Made by a program: the position numbers and the translations under genes. A stretch of DNA of 64,000 bases from assembly GCA_964244295.1 (NCBI GenBank), contig CAXTIG010000012.1:80886-144885 (forward strand). Reading direction: 5' to 3'. Positions 8,704 through 17,735 of this stretch are shown here, one piece after another. The DNA comes from JAJAZB01 sp964244295 (GTDB lineage: Bacteria; Bacteroidota; Bacteroidia; Cytophagales; Spirosomataceae). A model generated the notes under the pieces. It was not told the DNA's origin, ran no database searches, and saw only the letters and a program-made list of their open reading frames with translations. Within the stretch, counting starts at the first letter, position 1. Each line of letters starts with the position of its first letter.

Positions 8704-10347
8704 TCAATCATTCTGCACCGCCAGCGGATTCCGGTCAAGGAACACCTGCGGCACCACAAACACGAGCAGGCGGCTGTTCCAGGGCACTTCGGCGCAGCCG
8801 CTGGCGGCGCAGTCGACGCTGCCCGGTGAAAGCGCCCGGTCGCCGACGACGAGGTTTTCTTTCCGACGTTTCAAATCGTAAATCCGCTGGCCTTCCACGA
8901 ACAATTCACGCACCGTTTCCCGCCGGATTTCAGCAACCAACTCCGTCGGAGCGGCCGAAAGGGCGGTCAGACCGGCCCGCGTGCGGATGGCGTTGAGGTC
9001 GGTCAGGGCGGCGGCGGTTTGGCCTTTCCGGGCCAGCATTTCGGCCCGCATCAGAATAAATTCCGCCGAGCGCATCAGCGTCACGTTCATGTTGACACCC
9101 TGCGCCGGGCCGGGTGAGTTGGTGCCGCGCCCGCCCCATTTGAGCGGAAACCAAAGCCGGTTGGGACTGTCCCAAGCGGTGGCCGCCGTGGCGGCCTGCG
9201 TGGTGTCGATGAGCGTGCGATAACGCAGGTCTTTGCCCCGGTCGAAAGCCGCGAGGGTTTTAAACCGCTGACTCAGCCGGTAGTTGGGGCCGGAGTTGAG
9301 CGTGTTCACGTTGGCCAGTTGCGCCGGCGTGTAGGGCGTTTGCAAAACGTAGTGCGTCCGAATCGGGGCGTTCGTGACCGTGCGCGGGTTGCGGCCCACC
9401 ACGTGAACCAGTTCAAAAATCACCTCGCTCCGGCTGGCCGAATTCGTGGTGGGGGTGAGGCCAGCGCGCTGCCAGATGTCGGTCAGCATTTTATCGCCCG
9501 CTACCAGCGGGAAGCGGTACGTGCTGCCGGGGCCGAGCAGGCGGTTGAGCACGGCCAAGCAGGAATCGACGTTGTCCTGCTGCCAATACACGCGGGCCAT
9601 CAGGCCGAGGGCGGCGAATTTGTTGCCCCGTGGCTGAAAATCGACGGGGTGCCGGGCCGGGTCGTAGGCTTCGGGCAGGAGGCGCTCGGCGATGCGCAGG
9701 TCGTTGAGCACGCTGTCGTAGGCGGCTTTCACGCTCAGGCGGGGGTAGGCCAGGTCTTCAAACCCCGAAAAGGATTTATAGCTGCCAATCGGGCCGGGCT
9801 GGGAATTGTCGGGCGTGGTGCCCCAGGGATAGCCCAGCAGGCGGATTTGCTCGAAAATGCAGAGTGAGCGCAGAAACCGCGCTTCGCCTTCCAACCGGCC
9901 TCGTTGCAGGGTGTAGTCGAAGCGGGGGTCGGTGCCGGGTTCGGCGGGCACCTGGTTGCGGCCAATCACCTCCAGCACGTTGTTGGCGTTGGTCAGCCCG
10001 AAGGTGCTCCACTGCAAAAACTCGGCTTGCCAGCCGTATTCTTCCTCCCGGTGGGTCCAGGTGTACACCCGCGAGGAGCGGCTGGGGCTGGTGCGGTAGG
10101 TGGTGTTGTTGATGGCCACCAAATCGCCGAAGGTTTCGCCGATGACCACGGCGTTTCCCGAAAAAGCCGCCTCGCGGGCGATGCCCGAATAGCCGCCCGT
10201 GAGCAACTGATCGAGTTGCCCGACGCTGCGCACGTCTTCGAGGTTGATTTGCGTGGACGATACAGGTTCGTCCACAAATTTTTCGCAGGCCGCCAGGCTG
10301 AGCAGGGCGGTGAACGAAAGGGTCGAGTACAGAAGCTTAATTTGCAT
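8704..10347 (-). CDS. SusD/RagB-family outer-membrane lipoprotein
   Basis: 547 residues. The lipoprotein signal (SFTALLSLAACEKF) anchors it to the outer membrane. The body has the helical SusD layout: the N-terminal half with TPR-like helices (RLEGEARFLRSLCIFEQIRLLGYPWG) and the conserved C-terminal part (DLNAIRTRAGL, IRRETVRELFVEGQRIYDLKR). SusD proteins bind glycans or other nutrients at the surface and close the lid over the SusC channel. It follows the SusC gene after a 114-base spacer holding a 35-base perfect hairpin. The substrate cannot be told from sequence. Confidence 0.94.
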   Translation of the reverse strand: MQIKLLYSTLSFTALLSLAACEKFVDEPVSSTQINLEDVRSVGQLDQLLTGGYSGIAREAAFSGNAVVIGETFGDLVAINNTTYRTSPSRSSRVYTWTHREEEYGWQAEFLQWSTFGLTNANNVLEVIGRNQVPAEPGTDPRFDYTLQRGRLEGEARFLRSLCIFEQIRLLGYPWGTTPDNSQPGPIGSYKSFSGFEDLAYPRLSVKAAYDSVLNDLRIAERLLPEAYDPARHPVDFQPRGNKFAALGLMARVYWQQDNVDSCLAVLNRLLGPGSTYRFPLVAGDKMLTDIWQRAGLTPTTNSASRSEVIFELVHVVGRNPRTVTNAPIRTHYVLQTPYTPAQLANVNTLNSGPNYRLSQRFKTLAAFDRGKDLRYRTLIDTTQAATAATAWDSPNRLWFPLKWGGRGTNSPGPAQGVNMNVTLMRSAEFILMRAEMLARKGQTAAALTDLNAIRTRAGLTALSAAPTELVAEIRRETVRELFVEGQRIYDLKRRKENLVVGDRALSPGSVDCAASGCAEVPWNSRLLVFVVPQVFLDRNPLAVQND

Positions 10348-10361
10348 TGATTCGTTGTTTT

Positions 10362-10456
10362 AACCTCACCCCCGGCCCCTCTCCTGCTGAGAGGGGAGCC
10401 TTGAAATCCGAGTAGATTTCCCCCCTCTCAGCAGGAGAGGGGCCGGGGGTGAGGTT
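10362..10456. repeat. 35-base perfect inverted repeat between susC and susD
   Basis: Arms 10362-10396 and 10422-10456 are exact inverted repeats (AACCTCACCCCCGGCCCC...). It fills most of the spacer between the SusC and SusD genes of one operon. A very stable hairpin there could limit or stabilise the transcript ends; no T run follows on the minus strand. Confidence 0.93.
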
Positions 10457-10461
10457 CTTTT

Positions 10462-13400
10462 TCAAAATCCCACAGTCAACCCCACCACGTAGGTCCGCAC
10501 CTGCGGCAGGTCGTTGTTGGTCACGCCGGGGCCGAGGTTGGCTTGGCCCGCATTTCCGCCGCCGCCGTTGGGGAAAACCTCCGGGTCCCAGCCTTTGAAC
10601 TTCGTCCAGGTGAGCAGGTTCTGGCCCGTCAGCGACACCCGCAGCGAGCGCAGGCGAATCTTTTTGGCCACCGACGCGGGCAGCGAGTAGCCCAGCGACA
10701 CGTTTTTCAAGCGGGCGTACGAACCGTCGTGCAGAAACCGCGTCGACTCGAAACTCCGGGCGTTGGAGTTGAATTGCAGCCGGTACAGGCCCCCCGCCTC
10801 GGCGTTGCGGACTTCCTGGCGCAAATCGCCGATGCCCGGCACGCTGGCCCGCAGCACCTGCCCAACGGCGGGGTAACTCTGCGCCCGTTCAGCCTGGTCA
10901 TAAATCCAGTTGCCGGATTGGAAGTAAATCAGGAAACTCAGGTCGAACTGCCGGACGGTAAACGTGTTGGTCAAGCCCCCGAACACGGTTGGGTAGGGCG
11001 ATTTGCCGTCCAGAATAAACTGGTTGTTGGCCGACTGGTTGTTGACCGTCCCATCCCAGACGTTGCCCGTCGCAACGGTCTGGCCTCTCACGGCGAAGGC
11101 GGTGCGGTCGCGTTCGCGGAAGAGTTCGTTCCCTGTAGTCGGGTCGAACCCGGCGAAGACCGGCATGTAGTACGTGCCCAGCGCGTAGCCGGGGGCGGCG
11201 ATGCCCGGCCCGGAAATAAACTGGTATTCGTAATTCAGGAAGGGGGCCGAGTAGGTGCTCAACACCCGGTTCTGGTTGCGGCTGATGTTGAAATCCGTAC
11301 TCCAGCGGAACTGCGGACGGGTGATGTTTTTCGTGCTCAATGAAAATTCCACCCCCCGGTTGCGCACCGAGCCGAGGTTGACGGTAATCGCGTTGTTGAT
11401 GGTGCCAAAAAGCGGCCCCAGCGAGTATTCGAGCAGCAGACCGTCGGAGACTTTGTTGTAAAAATCGAGCGTCCCCTGGATTCGGTTGTTGAGAAAACCG
11501 AATTCCAGGCCCAGGTCGGCCTGCCGGGTGGTTTCCCAGGTGAGGGCCTGGTTGCCGGGGTTGACGAAACGCGCGCCCTGCAACCCGCCGTAAATGGCGT
11601 CGTTGGCCCCGACGATGGTGAAGGATTTTTGCCAGGAAAAATTTTCGATTTCGGCGTTGCCGGTGGCCCCGTAGGAGGCCCGGATTTTCAGGAAATTCAA
11701 GGCGGGCAACACCCGCTGCACGAACCCTTCCTCGCTCAGCACCCAGCCCACCGACACGCCGGGGAACGAGGCGAAGCGATTACCCGGTGGAAACCGCGAC
11801 GAGCCGTCGGTACGGAAACTGGCCTCGAACAAATACCGGTCGCGGTAGGCGTAGTTGACCCGTCCGAAAAACGAGGTAAACCGAAAGGCCGGGGAATCGT
11901 CCACCAGTACCACGCGGGCGGTGTCGAGGCCGTACTTCTGGCCTTCCGGCACGTTTTCGGTGAAAAACGTATTCGCGCGGTTGGTCTGGCTCTGCACGCT
12001 GTTGCCCGCCAGCAGGGTGAGGCGGTGTTTAGCCCCAAACGTCTTCGTGTAGGTCAGCGTGTTGTTGGTGTTCCAGGTGTCGCTGGTGGCGTCGCGTTTT
12101 TCGGCTTTGCCGTTGCCGTTTTTCTCCCGCCCGTTGAGGTTGGCCGGGTACAGGGCCGGGGTGAGCAGCACGTCGTTTTTGTTGGTTTGGTAGTCGTAGC
12201 CCCACTCGGTGCGGAAGGTCAGGCCGGGAATCAATTGCACCTGGGCGTAGGCCGTGCTGATGGAGCGCAGCGTGTTGGTTTGGTTCGAATAGTTGTTTCG
12301 GTAAAAAACCGGGTTCGTACCAATGTTCACCGCGTTGTTGCCCTGGTTGATGCCGTTGAAATACGTCCCGTCAGCCCGTTGAATCGGGTAGGCGGGCAGG
12401 GCCGAAGTCAGGGCGTACTGGTAGGAATTACCGAGCGGAATCGTGCGGTTTTCCAGGCCGTTCAGCGTGGTGTTCAATCCGAAACTGAGCTTTTTTGTGG
12501 GGTTGAACGTCACGTTGACCCGTCCGCCTACCCGTTGCAGCGACTGCCCGATCACAATGCCCTCGTCTTTCCGGTACGAGCCGCTGAGGTACACCGAAAA
12601 TTTCTCGCTTCCGGCGGAAGCGCTGAGCGTGGCTTGCCGGTAAGTGCCCTGGCGCAGCACCTGGTCGAGCCAGTTGGTGCGGGTGTTGTAGAGCGTGGTC
12701 GAATCGACCAGCAAATTGGCCGGGATGTTCGCCGCCGAACCAGCCAGAATACCCGCCGGGAGCAGACTCACGAGGTTGGTGCTGGCGGGCGTCAGGCCCG
12801 CGTTGCGGTTGTTGGCGGCAGCGCGTTTAAGGACGCTCAAGTAATCGGCCCCGCTGTCGAGGTAGTCCACGCGGTTGGTGGGGTTGCTCGCGCCCTGTTG
12901 GTAGCTCAGGTCAAAACTGGGCTTGCCGCTTTTGCCGCGTTTGGTGGTGATGAGCAGCACCCCGTTGGCCGCCCGCGAACCGTAGAGCACCGAGGCCGAG
13001 GCGTCTTTCAGTACTTCGATGCTCTCGATGTCGTCGGGGTTGATTTCGGCCAGGGGGTTCATCGCTACCCCGCCGGAGCCGTAGGCCCCGCTCACGATGG
13101 GCACGCCGTCGACCACGAGCAGGGGCTGAGAGTTGGAGTTGATGGAAGCCACGCCGCGCACGTTGATGCGCACCGCCCCACCCGGCGAGCCGCCCGCCTG
13201 GGTGATTTGCACCCCCGCCGCCCGGCCTTGCAGGGCCACGTCGGGGCTGGCGGCGAGGTTGGTGCGGATGTCGGCGGCTTTCAACGAGGAAATCGATCCG
13301 GTTACGTCGCGGCGGCGTTGTTCGCCGAAGGCCACGATTTGCACTTCGTCGAGGGTGCGGGCATCCTGCTCCAGTTTCACGTCGAGGGTGGTTTGCCCGG

Positions 13401-13956
13401 CCCCCACCGTGATTTCCTGCCGCGCGTAGCCTACCGAACTGAAGGTGAGGGGACTGCCGCCGTCGGGGATGGCCAGCCGGTAACTGCCGTCGGCGGCGCT
13501 GGTGGTGCCCCGGCTGGTACCCTTCACCGAAATACTCACGCCGGGCAGACCCTCGCCGGTGGTGGCGTCGGTAACGCGACCCGTCAGGGTGCGGTCGGGT
13601 TGTTCGCTCCGCGAAAGGATGATTTGTTTTTCGAGAATCTGGTACTCGAACCCAAAGGGCCGGAGTAGGCCATCGAGCACCTCGGTGAGCGGGCGGCGCT
13701 CGGCATTGACCGACCCACGTATCGCCCGCAGGCGGTCAGTGCCGTACACGAAGGAGTAGGGCGTTTGCCGTTCAATTTCGCGCAAAATCACGTCGAGCGG
13801 GCGGTTTTCGTAGTTGAGGCTCACGGTCAGCGGTGCGTTGAGGAGTTGCAGCGGCAGCCCGCTTCGGGTGCTGGCCAACTGGCCCTGGCCCGTTTGGCTA
13901 CCCGCCCAGAGGCCGAGGAGCAACAGCCAGCGGACAAATGTCGAAGGGTGTTTCAT
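10462..13956 (-). CDS. SusC/RagA TonB-dependent outer-membrane transporter with STN signalling domain
   Basis: 1164 residues. Order: signal peptide; STN domain (about 45-115, PLDVILREIERQTPYSFVY); carboxypeptidase-like beta domain (about 125-205, GRVTDATTGEGLPGVSISVKG); plug (about 215-340, with LLVVDGVPI and IESIEVLKDASASVLYGSRA); a large beta barrel ending in aromatic VGLTVGF. The STN domain is the part that contacts FecR in the inner membrane. The FecR and ECF sigma genes lie directly upstream, so substrate binding should switch on this operon. The paired SusD is downstream. The substrate is unknown. Confidence 0.95.
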   Translation of the reverse strand: MKHPSTFVRWLLLLGLWAGSQTGQGQLASTRSGLPLQLLNAPLTVSLNYENRPLDVILREIERQTPYSFVYGTDRLRAIRGSVNAERRPLTEVLDGLLRPFGFEYQILEKQIILSRSEQPDRTLTGRVTDATTGEGLPGVSISVKGTSRGTTSAADGSYRLAIPDGGSPLTFSSVGYARQEITVGAGQTTLDVKLEQDARTLDEVQIVAFGEQRRRDVTGSISSLKAADIRTNLAASPDVALQGRAAGVQITQAGGSPGGAVRINVRGVASINSNSQPLLVVDGVPIVSGAYGSGGVAMNPLAEINPDDIESIEVLKDASASVLYGSRAANGVLLITTKRGKSGKPSFDLSYQQGASNPTNRVDYLDSGADYLSVLKRAAANNRNAGLTPASTNLVSLLPAGILAGSAANIPANLLVDSTTLYNTRTNWLDQVLRQGTYRQATLSASAGSEKFSVYLSGSYRKDEGIVIGQSLQRVGGRVNVTFNPTKKLSFGLNTTLNGLENRTIPLGNSYQYALTSALPAYPIQRADGTYFNGINQGNNAVNIGTNPVFYRNNYSNQTNTLRSISTAYAQVQLIPGLTFRTEWGYDYQTNKNDVLLTPALYPANLNGREKNGNGKAEKRDATSDTWNTNNTLTYTKTFGAKHRLTLLAGNSVQSQTNRANTFFTENVPEGQKYGLDTARVVLVDDSPAFRFTSFFGRVNYAYRDRYLFEASFRTDGSSRFPPGNRFASFPGVSVGWVLSEEGFVQRVLPALNFLKIRASYGATGNAEIENFSWQKSFTIVGANDAIYGGLQGARFVNPGNQALTWETTRQADLGLEFGFLNNRIQGTLDFYNKVSDGLLLEYSLGPLFGTINNAITVNLGSVRNRGVEFSLSTKNITRPQFRWSTDFNISRNQNRVLSTYSAPFLNYEYQFISGPGIAAPGYALGTYYMPVFAGFDPTTGNELFRERDRTAFAVRGQTVATGNVWDGTVNNQSANNQFILDGKSPYPTVFGGLTNTFTVRQFDLSFLIYFQSGNWIYDQAERAQSYPAVGQVLRASVPGIGDLRQEVRNAEAGGLYRLQFNSNARSFESTRFLHDGSYARLKNVSLGYSLPASVAKKIRLRSLRVSLTGQNLLTWTKFKGWDPEVFPNGGGGNAGQANLGPGVTNNDLPQVRTYVVGLTVGF

Positions 13957-14046
13957 GGAATTGTGAATCAGGGGTTTAGACTATTTTTTACTTTGATTTC
14001 GGGTAACAAACCGACCTGCGAACCGGGTAGGTTTGCCTTTTTTCAG

Positions 14047-14109
14047 CCCAGGGTTTCAACCCTGGGAACCGGAGGGCACGGCAGTTGTTATTCAACGGTT
14101 TCAACCGTT
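14047..14109. repeat. Two small palindromes between FecR and SusC genes
   Basis: CCCAGGGTT-TC-AACCCTGGG (14047-14066) and AACGGTT-TC-AACCGTT (14094-14109) are perfect short hairpins with the same two-base centre. They lie in the 164-base spacer between the FecR stop and the SusC start. Their role is not known. Confidence 0.7.
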
Positions 14110-14120
14110 TCAGCACTGAC

Positions 14121-15134
14121 TCACTGGCAGCCCCGCCCCTTGATAAGCAGCCGCTCGCCGCTGAGTTCGTAGTCGAACACCCGCGTCAGGGCGATGACGT
14201 CCATCACTTCCCGCAGGCTTTGCCGCCGGAAACTGCCCGTGAGCGGACACTGGGCCAGGTCGGCGCGGGCCAGCACCACGGGTGTCCCGTACCAGCGTTC
14301 GAGGGTCTTGGCCACTTCGCCCAGCGGCGTATCACGAAATTCAATCCGGTCGTCGGTCCAGGCGGTGCTGAGGGCGGCGACTACCGGCTGCTGGTGAACC
14401 TCGGCCCGAACCAGCGACTGAATTACCCGCGAGTTGGGCAGCACCAGCACCGTATCTTTTTGGGAAACGCTCCGCTTGGAACGGGAGGGTTTTGGCACGA
14501 AGGCCACTTTCCCTGTCAACACGGTCGTCTCGACGGTGCTGTCACCGGGGTAGGCCCGGATGTTGAACGAGGTGCCCAGCACCCGAACGCTGCCCGTCGC
14601 CAGGCGCACCACGAAAGGCTGGCGCGGGTTGTGAGCAACCTTGAAAAAAGCCTCGCCTACCAGCCGCACCTCGCGGATGGAATCGGAAAACGATTCGGGA
14701 AATTCGAGGCGGCTGTCGGCGTTGAGCCACACCGTTGAGCCATCGGAAAGCTTCACCACCGAGCGGCTGCCTTTGGGGTTGATTTTGGCGATGGGATCGT
14801 TCGTAGAAGTACCGACGGTTTGCCAAACGGCCCAGGTTCCCAGTAGCAGTGTCACGGCGGCGGCCCAGCGTACCCAACCCAGGCGACGAAGGGGTCGGCC
14901 GGTGTTGGTCCCTTCGGCACTCTCCAACCGACTCAGCACGCGTTGAAAAGCGGCCTCGGTTTCGAGTGACGAAAGGGGATTCGGGACGGGTTTCCACACC
15001 GCCTGAAGTTGGGCGAAGAGGGCCGGGTGTTCGGGATTTTGGGCCAGCCAGTCGGCTACCTGCCGCTGTTCGGCGGAACTGGCTTCGCCCGCCAGTGCTT
15101 TGGCCAGGAGTTCCCAGGGAGGTGATTCGTCCAT
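14121..15134 (-). CDS. FecR-type anti-sigma / signal transducer
   Basis: 337 residues. The cytoplasmic N-terminus (about 1-85) would hold the sigma factor. One membrane helix follows (about 88-107, WAAAVTLLLGTWAVWQTVG). Then the periplasmic FecR domain (about 115-215, SVVKLSDGSTVWLNADSRLEFP and FKVAHNPRQPFVVRLATGSVRVLGTSF) and a C-terminal DUF4974 domain (LGEVAKTLERWYGTPVVLA). It is placed between the ECF sigma (74 bases upstream) and the STN-bearing SusC. It relays the occupied state of the outer-membrane transporter to the sigma factor. Confidence 0.94.
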   Translation of the reverse strand: MDESPPWELLAKALAGEASSAEQRQVADWLAQNPEHPALFAQLQAVWKPVPNPLSSLETEAAFQRVLSRLESAEGTNTGRPLRRLGWVRWAAAVTLLLGTWAVWQTVGTSTNDPIAKINPKGSRSVVKLSDGSTVWLNADSRLEFPESFSDSIREVRLVGEAFFKVAHNPRQPFVVRLATGSVRVLGTSFNIRAYPGDSTVETTVLTGKVAFVPKPSRSKRSVSQKDTVLVLPNSRVIQSLVRAEVHQQPVVAALSTAWTDDRIEFRDTPLGEVAKTLERWYGTPVVLARADLAQCPLTGSFRRQSLREVMDVIALTRVFDYELSGERLLIKGRGCQ

Positions 15135-15207
15135 GTCGTTGAAAGGGGTTCAACGGCAAAGACAGGCGGGAAGGACGGGTACCCGCAAAGGGGAAGTAGA
15201 TTTATTT

Positions 15208-15780
15208 TTAATTCTTCCGAATCCCCACTTCCGGGCGGAGCGCGGCGGCGAGCTTTTTCAGGGCGATGCCCATCTGACTTTCGACCGTGCGGGGCGCAAG
15301 GTCGAGTACTTCGGCCACCTCGCAGTAACTCAGGCCCTGCTCCCGCACGAGACTGAAAATCAGGCGGCACTGGGGCGGAAGCTGGGCGATGGCCCCCTGA
15401 ATGCCGAGGCGGGTTTCTTCGAGGAGGAAGGCGTTTTCGGGGTGAAAGTTGTCGGTCAATGCCGCTTCGCTGGGCAGTTCATCGAGCGAAACGAAGGGCA
15501 CCGCCGTTTTTTGCAGGTGGTTGAGGCAGTGGTGGCGGGTTGCCGTGAAAAGGTACGAGCGGAGGTTTTGCACGCCGGGCAGGAAGTGCCGACGCTGCCA
15601 GATTTTTACGAAAACGTCCTGCACCAGTTCCTCGGCCACTTCTTTCTGCCGAACGTAAAACAACGCGAAGCGCAGCAACTCTACATAAAACGCCTCGAAC
15701 AAGGCCCGAAACGCCGCGCGAGGATCGTCGCCCGCGATGCGGCGTATCCAGTCGGACAGTTGGTCGGGTGTCGGTTTCAT
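15208..15780 (-). CDS. ECF sigma factor of a Sus-type operon
   Basis: 190 residues with region 2 (FRALFEAFYVELLRFALFYV, EELVQDVFVKIWQRR) and region 4 (LSYCEVAEVLDLAPRTVESQ). It resembles the large Bacteroidetes-specific ECF family that pairs with FecR and SusC genes. It is the first gene of this minus-strand operon. A 31-base hairpin sits just upstream of its start. Confidence 0.94.
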   Translation of the reverse strand: MKPTPDQLSDWIRRIAGDDPRAAFRALFEAFYVELLRFALFYVRQKEVAEELVQDVFVKIWQRRHFLPGVQNLRSYLFTATRHHCLNHLQKTAVPFVSLDELPSEAALTDNFHPENAFLLEETRLGIQGAIAQLPPQCRLIFSLVREQGLSYCEVAEVLDLAPRTVESQMGIALKKLAAALRPEVGIRKN

Positions 15781-15787
15781 GGTAATT

Positions 15788-15818
15788 TTTAGCCTGCCTG
15801 TTCGGCAGACAGGCTAAA
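15788..15818. repeat. Hairpin upstream of the ECF sigma gene
   Basis: AGCCTGCCTG-TTCGG-CAGACAGGCT forms a 10-base-pair stem with one mismatch, flanked by a T run at 15783-15787 and an A run after 15818. On the minus strand it lies in the leader of the ECF sigma gene. It could end transcription or act on the leader; which is unclear. Confidence 0.6.
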
Positions 15819-15892
15819 AATACAACTTGTTCGGGGAATAGTTCGGTACGCGGAACGAGGACTTGCTAACTGAAGGGGATGCACTCGCTCGC

Positions 15893-17569
15893 TCAGGCGT
15901 TCACCGCCTCCGCCGAGTATACCCGCTCGTAGTATTCTTCGGCCATGCGGTTGGCCCCGAAAAAAGGGTTCACGTCGTTCATGCTCCGCAGCACCAGCGC
16001 CTGCCAGTCGGCGGGGCGGTCGTAGTACATCGGCAGAATTTCTTCTTCCAGCAAATCGAACAGGTGGTCGCGGTCGTGTTCGTCGCGGGCGTACCAGGGC
16101 AGTTGGGGATCCGCCGTGGGCACCAGGAAACTATTTTCGCCGGGTTGGGCAAATTCACACACCCAGCCGTCGTTGGTCGAAATGTTCACCGCCCCGTTCA
16201 TGGCGGCCGTCATGCCGCTGGTGCCGGAGGCTTCCCGGCTCACGATGGGCGTGTTGAGCCAGCCGTCGGCCCCGTCTTTCAGGAGCTTGGAAAGACCCAG
16301 TTCATGTCCCGTGAGCACGGCCATGGTGGGGTGTAGGTGACTGAGGTAGTACAACCGGTTGAAAACGGCGGTCGCGCCGGAATCCATCGGGTAGGGCTTA
16401 CCCGCCCAGATGAGTTGCAAGGGGTACTTTGTTTGGGTCAGCAGCCGGGCGAAACGCTCCGCATCGGTGGTAAGCAGGTCGGGGCGTTTGTAGGTGGCAA
16501 ACCGCCGCGCCCACACGAGCGTGAGTACGTTGGGGTCGAATAGCTTGCCCACCTGGTCGGCCACGACCCGGAACAAGGGCTGTTTTAACTCCAGTTTCCG
16601 GGCGGCCACGGCGGCGGCATCGCCCGCCAGTCGGGCGGTTTCCATCCCGGCGTCCGTCCAGTAGCGTTGATTCTGAGCGTTGGTGACGTGGGTAATCGGG
16701 GCAATGCTCGCGTAAGGTTCCCACATGTGCCGGGCTACTTCGCCGTGTAGTTTGGAAACGCCGTTGGCCTGTCGACTCAGCCGCAGGGCCACGAGCGAGT
16801 GGTTGAAGACGTGGTCGTCGGTGCCACTAATCTTCCGGACTTCGTTGAGCGGTACTTTTCCGAAAAATCCCAGGTCGTTCAACAGATCGATGTCGTGTTT
16901 TTCGTTGCCTGCTTCTTCGGGGGTGTGGGTCGTAAACACTAATCTTTCCCGTACCTTTTCCGCTGAACCCAATTTTTTGTAAAGGTAAAACGCCGCCGGT
17001 AGGGCATGGGCTTCGTTGAGGTGGTACACGTCGGGAGTAAATTTTAAGGCATCCACCAGTTTCGCGCCGCCGATGCCCAGTAGCATACACTGGGCTATTT
17101 TCAGCCGCTCGTCGTTGTCGTAGAGTCGATAGGAAATTTCGCGGGTTTCGGGGGAATTTCCCTCCACGTCGGTGGTCAGGAAAAACAGCGGAACGGTTTG
17201 AAAAAGGCTGGGTGGCAGGAAGTACGCCCGCACCCGGATTGGTTGGGCGAGTACGTCGATGGTAAATTCCAGGCCCGTATCCTCTAAAAACGAATAGATT
17301 TTCTCGCGGAACTGCACGGCCATCGCGTTGTCGATCTGGCGCACTTGATCGTAGTAGCCGTATTTCCAGAGTACGCTGACGCCGATGAGGTTCTGACGCA
17401 GTTCAAACGCACTTTTCATGTGCGAACCGGCCAGAAATCCCAGACCACCGGAGTAGGTTTTTAGCGCCTGATCCACGGCGATTTCCATCGAAAAATACAC
17501 GACTGACTTTTTGAAACGGGGGTCGACCTGGTAGGGGGGACGGAAGGGAATGGGGAGTTGGGAGGGCAT
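15893..17569 (-). CDS. Alpha-glucan phosphorylase-like protein (GT35 type) lacking the PLP lysine
   Basis: 558 residues, similar to the short, archaeal-type glucan phosphorylases. Family marks: YFSMEIAVDQALKTYSGGLG at the N-terminus, YHLNEAHALPAAF in the middle, TLVWARRFATYKRPDLL and SREASGTSGMTAAMNGA near residue 450. In true phosphorylases this last motif reads GTxxMK and its Lys carries pyridoxal phosphate. Here the codon is ACG (Thr, bases 16208-16210, about residue 454). The fold is probably kept but PLP-dependent phosphorolysis is doubtful. The start is ATG 17569; ATG 17596 is possible. It stands alone between two Sus regions. Confidence 0.85.
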   Translation of the reverse strand: MPSQLPIPFRPPYQVDPRFKKSVVYFSMEIAVDQALKTYSGGLGFLAGSHMKSAFELRQNLIGVSVLWKYGYYDQVRQIDNAMAVQFREKIYSFLEDTGLEFTIDVLAQPIRVRAYFLPPSLFQTVPLFFLTTDVEGNSPETREISYRLYDNDERLKIAQCMLLGIGGAKLVDALKFTPDVYHLNEAHALPAAFYLYKKLGSAEKVRERLVFTTHTPEEAGNEKHDIDLLNDLGFFGKVPLNEVRKISGTDDHVFNHSLVALRLSRQANGVSKLHGEVARHMWEPYASIAPITHVTNAQNQRYWTDAGMETARLAGDAAAVAARKLELKQPLFRVVADQVGKLFDPNVLTLVWARRFATYKRPDLLTTDAERFARLLTQTKYPLQLIWAGKPYPMDSGATAVFNRLYYLSHLHPTMAVLTGHELGLSKLLKDGADGWLNTPIVSREASGTSGMTAAMNGAVNISTNDGWVCEFAQPGENSFLVPTADPQLPWYARDEHDRDHLFDLLEEEILPMYYDRPADWQALVLRSMNDVNPFFGANRMAEEYYERVYSAEAVNA

Positions 17570-17735
17570 AAAGAAGCGTGTGGGGTGCAGCAGCACGAAT
17601 TTTTGAAAAGTAGATTTCAGTGAGTTTCGTTCACTCTAAAAAACGATTCCAGCGCGACTGTACCGCCACAAAAAGCCGTCCTGGCACGAAGCTACCCCGG
17701 CGTTTGGCCTTCATCTGGTTGCACCGGGTTGCGAC

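Noticed and set aside
11629..13668. 679-residue open frame on the plus strand
   Set aside because: It is the antisense of the SusC gene at 10462-13956, which has full domain evidence; the long frame results from GC-rich codon use.
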